DNA of 64,000 nucleotides. It comes from Rotaria sordida. Lineage: Eukaryota > Rotifera > Eurotatoria > Philodinida > Philodinidae. Both the position numbers and the translations under genes were made by a program. The notes under the pieces were generated by a model that worked only from the letters and a program-made list of their open reading frames with translations, searched no databases and had not been told where the DNA came from. The DNA lies in the NCBI GenBank assembly GCA_905250125.1, contig CAJNOL010000724.1, forward strand, positions 44,141-108,140, given 5' to 3'. Shown here piece by piece: positions 11,714 to 23,500 of the stretch (within the stretch, counting starts at the first letter, position 1; each line of letters opens with the position of its first letter).

Positions 11714-13086
11714 TATTCCTATTATTTTACATATAGTCGAGATATACATCCTGAAGAAACATATGCCTTAGAGAAAGCAGAAAAAAAGCAAACACTTAAT
11801 TCGATTATTATTGAATTTAATCCAAAACTGTAACCAAAAATTGAGCATAACTATAGGAGGAATTTTCCGAAAAATCCATAATAGAAGGCCATACCTTTTT
11901 ATTCTGGGAGCGGGAGGGGGTATTTCCGATGATTATTTTCTCTTATCCAATATGGACCTAGAAATTTTGCTCAAAACTAAAAGTTCGGATCTTTATTACT
12001 TGCAGATTAGAAGCTACTCTATAAAATGCATTATTTAAGACACTTTTTGTCTTTCGACAAGGCACCTCAATTTTCATTTTTCCTAAACATTCATTTTTCA
12101 AAAAATCGACAATCGTTTTACGTTGAAAGAAGTTCTTGTGTAGCTTCACTTGGATAAAAGCTATAGGTTCGTTCAATATTACAATTTGTAGAGAAGTGTT
12201 CACTCTTCAAAAAGATTGACTTCGACAATTGTTAACATGTTCAAAAAGTTTCTCACTACTCTTGAACTATAATAGACATAACATTAACTATCTGAGCAGA
12301 AGCTTGCCGCTTGAGTTCATAAGAAGATCTCGGTAAGACTAAAAATATTCTAAGAGAATTCGTTTCCATCGATATTTGTGAAGTTTCGATCCAGCTACCG
12401 AATAATGGAATTTTGGTGTGATGGCATTGGGAATATCCTAAAAGTTTCAGCGGAATAGAATGTTCTTTTGCTAAGATATCGAATTTCAAAAAAAAAATGG
12501 TGGTTTGCTTGAAAATTTAATATTTCAACAAAGGAACATTCTTCTCGGATGAAACTTTCAAGATATTCTCAGACTTATCCATGGACAAAAACTTAGGTTA
12601 ACATTCCTTTATTTAATTTTTGGGTAGCTGGATCGAAAATTCATAGATGCCTATGAAGTTTCCTTATAAGCCCATATTTGAAACGATTACAAAATTCTAG
12701 CATTTAAGTCATCTGAAATGCTTTCAACTGAACACATATCTTGTCTAAAAACGTTCTGATCATCGGTTATTATTTATTCAAATGATTATTCTCAATAAAA
12801 TTCTAATATTTAATTTTTCGGTAGCTTCAAAAACTACATCGTTAAAGAAAACTAATTTCTATTATTTTATTTTTTTGATGTCACGTTAACCCATAATTAA
12901 ATAAAAAAAAACATGACGTACACATTGTTCAATAGCGACATTTTTAAATGACAAAAGCGTATTGGTTAAGAACATATAAATATTCACTTGTCTCTGGTCG
13001 GTCGGTTGGTGTTGAATAACAGAACGGAAGAGTAAAATACAAAACTTTAATGTGATCCTTTTCTTTTTTTGGTGCTAAGTAACAAT

Positions 13087-16000
13087 ATGGATATTGATAT
13101 TGTTAATGCTATATTACGATTATGTACTGAAAAACAAACATGTCTATTCGAAGTACCTTTTCTATGTAATTATTGTCTTGAACAAAATTTATGTACGAAT
13201 CCTAAATATGTTCTTGCTAGTATTAAAAATTATATGGAAATATTTAAAATTAGTCGAGATAAAAATCGTATTGAATTTATTATGCCTGTTTGTATTAATT
13301 TTTTTTCATGGTTTTTGTTTTTTTGTCTTTATTATATTATTTTATAGTTTGAAATATGCCGAAATAAATTTATTGATGGTATTTGTCAAAATAATGATAT
13401 ATTATGTACAAATCTTCATCTATGTTATGATTATTTTTATACAAATTCATGTCGTTATTCAATTAATTGTCTATATCCACATATATTAACAGAAAAATAT
13501 CATAAAACTATACTTGGATCATTAATTAATCTTGATTTAGATCTATTAACTAAAGCTTTTCGAGTTTATTGTCAATCTAAAGTAATACAAAAAAAGTTTT
13601 TCTTTTATCAATTTAAATTTTATTTATTTAGAAACATTTAGTATATCATAATTCATCGAAAGTACAACAACAACAACAACCAATTATCCATTCATCTTTA
13701 ATTAATAACCCAACACCATCATCATCTATGACAAATAATTGGCGAATGATACCAAATTCACAAATAAATGGAAATTCATCGTGGAAAACAAATAATCGAT
13801 TACTTATTACTTTAAGAACTCTTCCAAAACAACAAACAATTTCTTCAATTCGTATGTTTTTTTTTGTTAAACTATATAGTTTTTTTTCATCAATTAATAG
13901 AAAAGAAAGATATTACTACTGAAAGTAATCTTTCATTAGAATGGTCCAAATGAGCGGTACTGGTGTATGAGTCATACTTTTACGTCTCTTTCTGTTTTAT
14001 TTTTCATTGTTCCAATCAATCTCTTATGCATATGGGATGTCGGTGTGTGTCATCAGTTCATCCATACTCTGATCTTCAGGATTTCAAAATGCTAAAATTG
14101 ATTGGAAAAGATATGACAGTCAAAAAATGATTCTCAAATCTACCCTCAACTGACACTCATCATTTCGACTCTCGGAAGGAAATTTCCAGGAGACTAACAA
14201 AAGTGTTAGAGTTCGTTCTCATGAGTCCTTCACGTCCGGTTTACTGGACTTTCAACGCATTTTTGGTACTTTAAGAAAAACCAAATAATGAAGTTTCGAT
14301 CCAAAGTTTAATCCCTGAATACGTAGTATATTGACTCTTAGAATGAAGGTATTTATATTAATAATTAGAAAGATGGGACATATCCGGAGCAAATGAAAAC
14401 TCTCACTGTCAAATTAACAAGTTTAAAATATTAGCGGCTGTTGGTCCGGTTAGAGGGAGATATTCGATCACAAGTTGGGTGTATAGGAACATTAGGATTA
14501 CTTCCATTGCAACCAGCTGAGTAACTTAATAGTAAACTACAAGAATCTTTCTGAAATTTATCAATAGTTTCGATGTCTTCTGGAACTTAAGTAGTATCGT
14601 ATTCAATTCGAGAAGATGTTCAATAAATTCATCTTTGAACTTGATGGTTAATCAGTTGATTTAATAGAGAATAAAAGAGATTAATTCTTCGATAATGTAT
14701 ATTTATGATTTCTTAAACACCAATTGCAAAAAACTGGTCAATATACCACCAAGTGATGCATCAATGTACTGTAAATTCAAATACTATACGTACAAGTCGT
14801 TTTTCACCTACATCATATATTATTTTTTCATTTCGATACTATCTAAATTTCAGAAAGATATCAAAACTATTGATAAATTTCCGAAAGATTCTTGTAGTCT
14901 ACTATTGAATTACTCAGTTGATTGTAATGGAAGTAATCCTAATGTTTCTATGTACCTAAATTGTGATCGAATATCTTCCTGTAACCCAGCCAACAGCCGC
15001 TAATATTTTAAACTTGTTAATTTGGCAGTAAGAGCTTTCATTTGACCCGAATACGTCTCAGTTTTCTAATTATCAACATAAACACCTCTATTGTGAGATC
15101 TCCTGTTTGGCACAATATGAGAGTACGCTCTCTTTGTATTGACTTATTCTGAATACATATTCACGTTTATAACAATTAAAATAAATTTGATTGATTTATT
15201 TTAGCTGAAAAAGGTCTTCAAATATGTTGGAAACCACCAAAAAATATTCAAACTCATTTTATCGAAGTAATTTTTAGTAATCAAATCAAGTCAGACGGAG
15301 GTCCAATACAAACACATAAAATCTATCAACATTTAGGTGTTGCACAAGTATTTTATCAAAATTTAGATAGTAAAAAAACAAACCTAATTTTGATCAAATA
15401 AGATAATTCTTTCATGTATATTTTAGTTGCTGAACGAGTTGCTCTTCATGGATCAATAACATTTCAATCATTTAGTTTTACATCACGTCTTCTACAACGA
15501 AGAATTGATAAACGTCATATATGTTTTTCAAATATACCTATTGAAACAAATCATATTATATCATATATTGATACTGTTTCAATGCCTTATATGAAAAATA
15601 ATATTGAATATTATCAAAATGATAAACAAATAATTATTGTTGAATATAATGAAGATATTGGTAAAAAAGAAAATAGGAAAAAACAAAGAAAAATAATTTT
15701 TTTTTATTTTTTATTTTTTGAAGATTTTTCAAAGATTTCTTTAAATGTTCGAAATCATCCAGAATGTAATGGATTAATAATTAATTGTATTCAATTATAT
15801 TATCCAGAAACATTATTAATTGAATATGATCAAGAATATTCTGAAGATGATATTATTAAATTATTTGATAAGAAAAAAATTTTTCATATAAAAATTTATT
15901 CTTATTGTTCTTTTGTACATTTCTATTCTCATGATGGTAAGTTACAGCATTCCAAATTAAGAATTCATCATTCAGAAAAAATCAAATTTATAATTTATAG

Positions 16001-19000
16001 CTCGTTTAGATAGATCAAAGTGTCTATTCTCAAATATACTATAGTTTAGTGATTTTACAATTAGATTTAAGGATATTACATAGGTTTTTTTCGGAACTCA
16101 CATACAGAAGAAAATAACGCAGTGATGTGAGCATGTCTATCATATATTGCTAAGTATGATAAGTGAATACAACATTCGAGCGTAAAAAAAAAGGAAAAAA
16201 CAAAATCATAGAATGAAATGAAAGTCATAACTACGTCTTCATTGACAAAGCAAATAGTCAAAGAGATTTTTGACTATTATTCCATCAATGTAGAATAGAC
16301 TATGAGTCATTGTTTATTTTTGATAAACTTCTCTTTGTCATATTCTGAGTCATGATGAGTAAAAAAACATATTATGAAATATTTTAAATCATTTGAAAAT
16401 ACTTCTTCTACATAATGTATGTTGATTTAGATAAATTTATAGAAAATTTTGTTTTTTTCTTAAACAGGTAACTTTTGTTGATATGTCGGTGAATGTAAGG
16501 TATTTTCATATGAAAAAGATATTCTCTTGTACATTTTTATATACATTCATTTGATTTGTTAATCTATGACAAATTATTCGAAGATTCTTTTTAAATTAGT
16601 CTATGAAAGAAAAAATCTTAAAACTTATTTCTCACAACAGGATTTTTGATTTTGATGTTTCCGTGCGTTCGAAATTTCTCCGCCAATTTTGATCGCTAGA
16701 AAGCTGTGCTTAGTGCACATTGTCCCGTGATAAAAAAAAACGAGTTAGTTACTCAAATGAATAAAGAGCGACTGAAAAATCATAGGCTCTTAGAAGCAGG
16801 AACTTAGTGATCGTATTCACATGGTTAGATTTTTCCAATTTCGGTGAGAACCAGTCGTAATTGCATTGAATTCAATTACCAGATTTCTACTTCCGTTTGC
16901 CTGATATCCACGAACCCCCGATGATAGAGTGATTAATCTGGGCACAGTTAAAGTATACAATCTGTCGACTTTTTCGTTCTTTGTCTACTAGAGTAATAAA
17001 AGCAAAAAAGAATGAAAATTCCAACAAACATCTATCGTAGAAGAAATCTCACAAAAAAATAAATTACGATGTAAAAATAGAGGATGGCACATGGTCGTGG
17101 TAAAGTAACTCAACTTTATTTTACTTGGTAAAATATTTTTGAAAAATATTGCTATCTTACTTTATGTTATCCGGTAAAGATAAAGAGTCACTTCTAGCAA
17201 TGTACCATAGTTTATTCTAGCTAGTTTTTCTTAATCATCTTCCTTTTCTTTTTCTTTTCTACACCTTCATAGAATTAGCAAACATATTTTACTAGTTTTC
17301 GAAAGTTTAGAACATATTCCTTAAAAAAAAGCAAAAAACGAAATTACTCTCCACGATATTCTTGACTAAGGAACCATGTCTGAACATTTCAACAATTAAT
17401 TTTACATCCGTAGTCCAAGGAAACAGTACCGTAATCCTTCATTCCAAAAAAACGATAGTAGTTTTCTATCGAAAAAAAAAATAGGATGGCAGATTTACAT
17501 TGAAATATCGTACAATTTAATGCAGTAATACACTGTTTTATAGTCGAAATGATCATCCTGGAATCATAGGTTAGTCATTTGCATCATCGAATCTAGAATA
17601 GTAACTAAAATAATGTACATCATTCATTTGTTGCTTGACAACAAAAACTATTAATCTTCTAGAAATAGAATCAAGGAGTAGTTCATATATGATCTTTGAT
17701 TGTATATCAACAATATCTATCACGTTATGTGAGAGATGCGATTTTCTACCTCCATATATACTTCAACACTGCTTTTTTGGATCATGTATTACAAAATACA
17801 ATGATAAATTAAGGCCACCCCCCTCCCCTCCCCTCAAAAAAGTCACTTTTCATCAAAATGATCGAAATTGAGGTGACTTCATGGAGATATAGCTCGTCAA
17901 ATGCTCTTTCATAAATGACACAAGGTTTTACTCAACATCGTTTTTTTTCCGAAAATTCTGGAAGATTTTTATCACCCCCCTATTCGAAAAATAACCGGTT
18001 TTTACAAAAAAACCAAAAATCATTTTTCGTTTTTCTCAGAACGTGGGTTCAACGACGTATCTCCAGCAGAACTCCATCACAGTAAGAGATAAAGCCAAAT
18101 ATTTTTTTTTGTTTGAAAGCTTATGTGCAAAGCTAGCGACTCTCGTGGCCCTTTTTTTAAAATAAGCTTTTTTATTATCACAGAAGATAACATCTCTATC
18201 GGAGCAGCGCGATTTTTAGAGAGGTTTTTTGAGATATTGAACTTTCGCTCCGGTTTTTTCCCCTAAACGTAAGGCTTTAAAAAAAGAGCCACAAGAGTCG
18301 CTGCATTCTGGCACGCTCTTTCAAACAAAAAAACATTAAATGTCTAGAACGAAGACCCGCATAGAAAACTTGGAGATACTAAAGAGCTATTTTTGCCCCT
18401 CGTTTGGTGCATATCTCGGTTAAACATCATGCTATAGGGCTGAAAATTTGACCATAGCCATGTCTCACCAGCCCCAATATATCCTGAAATTTTCATGTCA
18501 TTTGAATGTTCCTGGGCTGAGAGCGATTTTTGAGGGGGGGGGGGGGGCCTTAAGTATGAAGTTTCTATTCGATGAAATTTTAGTTGAATCCATATGATAA
18601 GAAAAAACAATCGAAGTTTATTCGAACTCTCTCTTTGTTTTTGTTCTTAAATTCTGAATTTAGATCTTGCACAATCAATTAATAGAACATTTGATAATTT
18701 TATACGAGTGATACCAATTTATATTGACATATATTCAGAACATCATTTGAATGATTATTTGCAACGACGACAAATGGAACTTCAACAAAAACCAGCTGTC
18801 ACACAGACTATTTCTCCATTAAATGAGACTATGAAAAATGAATCAGTATCTCCTACAAAAAATATTAATCTATCTTCTATACCTCAACCATCAACACCTA
18901 TTTTACCACCTCCACCTATTAATCAACAAATAGGTTTGTTGTAACTAACTTCAAAATACAAAAAAAAAAACAAACATCTATATCTATCAATTCTAGAAAT

Positions 19001-19858
19001 TCCTGTAGAACTAAAATCATCAATTAAAGAAAAAATTTGTTCTTCTTCTTCTCCTCCAAAACAAGAAACAATATTATTAAATTCTCAAGAACAATTAATT
19101 GTTGAAGAAAAAAAAAATGAACAAGTTGTAAATAGTGATGAAGATGAAACAACAGGAAGTGAAGATGATTTTCATGATTTACCATCGGATTTTGATAATG
19201 ATGATTTATTTCTTGATGAAGCAATTGATGATCAAGGTGATATGGAATATCTTCGTAGTGCAGCTAAAAATTTAATGTCATCATTAACTGAAATGGAAGA
19301 AGCTAGTGCAAATACAGAGACAGATGATACACCACATTCATTATTATATGGTGATGATTATATAATTACAATAAAAAGTCGTCGTTTTGCATTAGCTTTT
19401 CTTGATTATACACAATTTCGTGTTGAAAAACAACGTAATCCAGATAAATTTCGTTTACTTGCATCACTTAAAAAATTATCAAATAATAAAAAACGATCAG
19501 ATCATATACAACAACAACAACATGATCAAATATTATCATCAACACCAACAATTGAAATAAAAACAAATAAGAAAAAACGAAATAAACGTAATAAAAAGAA
19601 AAAAAATACGAATAATAATGATAAAGGTATTCTATCATTTTAAATAATACTTAAAATCTTTTAATATCCTATTATTGTGACACGTATAACATATTTACTC
19701 AAAAATTTCAAAGACTACTTTCTATGTTTGTCTTAAAATAGATTTTAAAAATTTGAATCTCAAAAAAAAAAACAACAACAAACGAATTTTATTTATTAAT
19801 AATTATTTGAATTTTTCTTTGCCTTTTTATAGACGATGAAATCGACATGACAAACTAA
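13087..19858 (+). CDS. ZAP/PARP12-like CCCH zinc-finger protein with RRM-like region
   Basis: Nine exons join in phase (13087-13287, 13348-13581, 13632-13851, 15205-15369, 15427-15660, 15724-15936, 18664-18933, 18997-19626, 19833-19858) to give 730 residues. Residues 1-67 look like the small winged-helix that opens ZAP (ZC3HAV1) and PARP12. Two CCCH fingers follow: C71-x7-C79-x6-C86-x3-H90 and C92-x8-C101-x5-C107-x3-H111, including the TNLHLC signature. Residues about 275-450 look like RRM folds (RHICFSNIP; SFVHFYSH). A Pro/Ser linker, an acidic stretch (DEDETTGSEDD), and a Lys/Arg-rich tail end the protein. There is no PARP catalytic or WWE domain. RNA binding is inferred. Introns 13852-15204 and 15937-18663 are inflated by transposon palindromes. 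The ATG at 13087 is the first in frame. Confidence 0.72.
14348..15086. mobile_element. Long foldback element in CCCH-gene intron
   Basis: Arms of about 260 bp (14348-14605 and 14825-15086) are inverted copies of each other. They share AAATTAACAAGTTTAAAATA, TTAGCGGCTGTTGG, ATATTCGATCACAA and ACATTAGGATTACTTCCATT. The intervening ~220 bp is unrelated. The reading frame at 14695-15003 is read through the right arm and is not a gene. Confidence 0.85.
17813..18549. mobile_element. TTAA-flanked C-rich-ended MITE
   Basis: TTAA occurs exactly at both borders (17809-17812 and 18550-18553). The termini are GGCC followed by long C runs and CCTCAAAAA, inverted at the other end where a G run of about 14 precedes GGCC. 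TTAA duplications point to piggyBac-type mobilisation. Inside, a second inverted pair (GTTTGAAAG near 18112 and its complement near 18321) forms a nested hairpin. It lies in the 2.7-kb intron of the CCCH gene and has no coding capacity. Confidence 0.75.
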
Positions 19859-20149
19859 CAATAAAAATATAAATTCACAGATATACACACAATGGTATTA
19901 ATCGAGAAATGATACTGATATTAAACATTGTTTTCTTTTTGATAAAAGAATTTATTTTTTTTTTTTGTTTTTTGTTTTTTGTAATTGTTTATTGTATTAT
20001 ATTTATGTGTGAAACAAATGGCAACTATTATAAATAAAATGAAACGTGATATTATAGATAATAGAAAAGAAATTTGAAAAAATTTCAATAAATATCCCTA
20101 ATCATATAACAACAAACCTAAAGAAAAACAAAAAAAAAACTCATTCTCC

Positions 20150-20542
20150 TCAAATAACTGGAGTTGTTTTTCGTCCAAAAAGTAACCAAATAATCAAACC
20201 TGAAAGAAAAAAAAATATTTGTAAAATTTATATAATATTTACAAAAAAAACAAAACAACAATACATACCACCTATAGGAAAGATTATAATCAATAAAATC
20301 CAAAGTAATTTTCCAACAATAGTACGAGGAGTTCCAAGAACATCAAAAATAGCAATAATATCAAGAATTATTATTATCTAATATAAATAGAATAGTTCAA
20401 GTTTTATTTATTTACTTATATATTTACTTACAAGACCACCAATACTTCCACCTATATATCCACCTATATTTCCATCAGCATTGACTAGATTGCATAAATA
20501 TGATAGAAATATAAATGTAAACGGTATTGAATATAACGACAT
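20150..20542 (-). CDS. Secretory/membrane microprotein with PLDc_N-like segment
   Basis: Three short exons on the minus strand (20542-20432, 20377-20269, 20199-20150) splice in phase through good GT-AG sites into 89 residues. Residues 1-22 are a signal peptide ending near NADGN. A Gly-rich linker (GGYIGGSIGG) and a hydrophobic helix follow. Then comes GKLLWILLIIIFPIGG-LIIWLLFGRK, the layout of the phospholipase D nuclease N-terminal (PLDc_N) two-helix domain found in small membrane proteins. Function is unknown. It is tail-to-tail with the CCCH gene, 292 bp apart. The gene is easy to miss because no single exon exceeds 111 bp. Confidence 0.75.
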
Positions 20543-23500
20543 TATTGTTGATATTTAATATTTAAGAAGATATCTGATGCTGACCGTTTAAAACTTTGTT
20601 ATCATGAAAATATTCGAATTAGTCATTCATTTGAATCTATAGTATAAGCCTTTATCTTTCCTAACGATCGAGAATACAAAAAAAAAACAATACTTTTTTT
20701 TTTGAAGCAAATGCTTTTTCTCATTAAGTGACAAGACACATGTGTGTTCCACTCTTTGATACCCCATTTCAACTGAATACTATTTCATGTACTTTTTCAC
20801 AAGGTATTCTGTTTTTAATCTTGAGCAAATACATTTTAGGTTGACACTTAAAATTTCACATATTTTTTTTTTGTCTCTTTAATTGCAGAAAATGTGCACT
20901 CTCAGTTCGTTTCTTACTATTGACAAAATCAAAATGAATAAATCATATAAAATATTTTAATCTTTCAGAAAAAATAACTCCATTTATATTAAAATATATT
21001 TCATTTTATCAAACATGTCATACACTGAGCTAATTTTACGAATACACACATTCGACATCCTCTTGAAGGAAATTACCGAGTCTTATTTAACAATACTATC
21101 ATGACTTTTTTCCCCATTTCTATGAGTAACTCTCACTAATGAAAAAAAAACAAAGCCGTCTATTTTGTCCGAAGGCATGACTTTTGTATATGATAGATAG
21201 CAAATCGAAAAGTGCAACAAAATTGTTACGATTTTTTAGACACATGATCAAAAACATATTTCTTTTATAAAAACAAACCAATTGGAAGTATCTTGTATAG
21301 CATATTATTTGAAAATGTTTTATTGATAAATAATGTTTATCTTACTTTATTATTCCTATTGTTATGATAAATCAGAAAGACTAATCGAAAGATTCTAATA
21401 CAAACTTTCTTTTCCTATCCGTGGTTTCCAATAACAGATAGATTTATTATTTTACCTAAACAATCTTGATATACGTAGACGATTCTGTTCACAAAACAAA
21501 AAATTATTTGATTTACTAATATAAAAAAACAGTCATTTAACCTCATGAAATGTTAGATTGGATAATAACTTAAGTTGTGCGTCATGTTGAATCGAGTAGA
21601 AGCATTTTTCTTTAAAGTTTGAAATCGATCTTTAATTGGTAAAACTTGTTGTGGGCGTATATCTCACGATGTCGCTTGATATTCAACTGTGATTTTAGTA
21701 AGACTTTGTAATGAACTTTGGCAGAATTCATTCGAAGTTGTATTGAGTCATGCAACGGTTGAGGTGGATGTCGATGTATGTCTTCTTTGCATCTACGTGC
21801 ATACTCGCACCCACATTCTATGCCATTAGGAAGTAATTTACTGGCTACTCAAACAGACAAAATTTTGGAAAAACACATTTAAACACATGAAACCGTTCAT
21901 TTTCCAGCATTTAAGCGCATTTGGCACAAAATAGTCGTGAAAACACCAGAAAATCTAAGTTTTCAACGTGAACCGGCATAAATTCTTTTAGTCGCATATA
22001 TTTTGCATATGTCAAAATTCAAAAAGTTAGTTTTCTGAACGTTATTACGCTCAAATTTTCTCTCACGTGCGTGTTAATCGCACGAAGGTCTAAACTTGAC
22101 ACGGTTTTTTTCACAATATTTTTGCTGAAATGATTGAAGCAATAATTTATAATCGTGCTAGTGCTTGAAAAATAAATATTTTGACCGTTTTCGATACAAA
22201 TATTTCCATTATGATTGATATTCAATATTTCTGTTTTTCAACAATCAAAATCCGATAATTATAAGCGTGTTCTGAAGCTAAACTTTTCATTCGTATTTTA
22301 TTAAACATTTTAAACGAGTTATGAAAAAAATCATATTACTGTTTTCTCTACCAATTTTTAATATCTATGGCCGAAACTTTCAGAATACAATTAATAATCA
22401 GACATGTATCTGTCATACAAATATAAGACTAAACGACAATTCTGTGCAGAATTAATAGAGAAAATTGAATATAGTTTACTCTTGTCATGGAAAAAGTTAT
22501 ACAATTTTTTCATAACTGATGAAAGGCTACAGTTATTTATTGAAATCCACGATAAACCTGAACAGCAGTGTTTCGCTTACGAATATGTCCTATGAACGCT
22601 TATTCATTAGCACTGAAAGAATCAGCTCATTTGATCAAAATATGGCGAAAATATTCAATTTTTTCTTCCGTAAACTGACTTTTGAATCATCCGTACGCAT
22701 CATTCGGTTACTTGTAGTTGCATGCATGAGTGCCATGCTTGATTGTTTAAACGAGTGTATGTCAGTATCCTAGATGACCGAAGCTAATCAATGTGCATCC
22801 CATGTCTTAGCGGCTCCGCTCTTACAATGCATCTTTTTGATTTCATATTGATCGACATTTACCTTTCTCTTTCTCTTTTCTCTCGATATATGATATCATA
22901 CTTTTTCTTTAATGTAATATCTTTCTATCACTTTATCTTCTTTTTTTGTTGTATTCATTTTTCTCTTTCGTCTCCCCTTGGATGTTCGAAATGACATATA
23001 TATTTGCTCTTTTTTCTCTGTTCTAATTGGTCTGATATAGTGTAGTTGTTGTGTACGTGTGTGTGTGAGAATATTTTTGGTTTAGTAAAAATAAAAGAAA
23101 GAAGATCAACAATCTTTTCTTCATAATACCATGCTTGCTGCTTTTTTATGCAGATTTTGATGATTCCATGAGTATTTAAGTATGTGACATGCAATTAATC
23201 ACTCAAGCTAGAATACACTGTAAAAAAAATCCTTGGAATAATAACCCTTTAAAGAGTTTATGCTAGTGCAACAGATAAATAGCCCTTTTTTACCGTTTAA
23301 GAAATCTTCGTAAATCCTTTCATAAATCCTTTAGAAAGAGTATATGAAAAGGTTTATAAGCTTCAAATACCATCTGTGAAAGGGTTCATAATATTCATGA
23401 ATCCTTAAGCCCTTCGGTAAAAAATCGATTTGTATCCCAGAATAACTGATCTAGCTGAAAATTCCAGAAAATATGGATGTGAGTCTAGGGAACTTACAGT

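Larger units (their letters stand above)
10429..13086. other. Gene-free stretch between TTC1 and the CCCH-finger gene
   Basis: 2.7 kb without a supportable gene. It contains one hAT-type MITE and one short foldback, listed separately. The part at 11.8-12.9 kb is moderately complex AT-rich sequence with only short stop-broken frames, and I recognise nothing in it. The last 130 bp before 13087 is presumably promoter/5'-UTR of the next gene. Confidence 0.7.

Noticed and set aside
14695-15003. 102-codon frame in the CCCH gene intron
   Set aside because: It lies in the spacer and right arm of the foldback element.
22019-22773. Weak inverted similarity suggesting another foldback
   Set aside because: Only short matched words separated by unmatched sequence; not enough to call an element.
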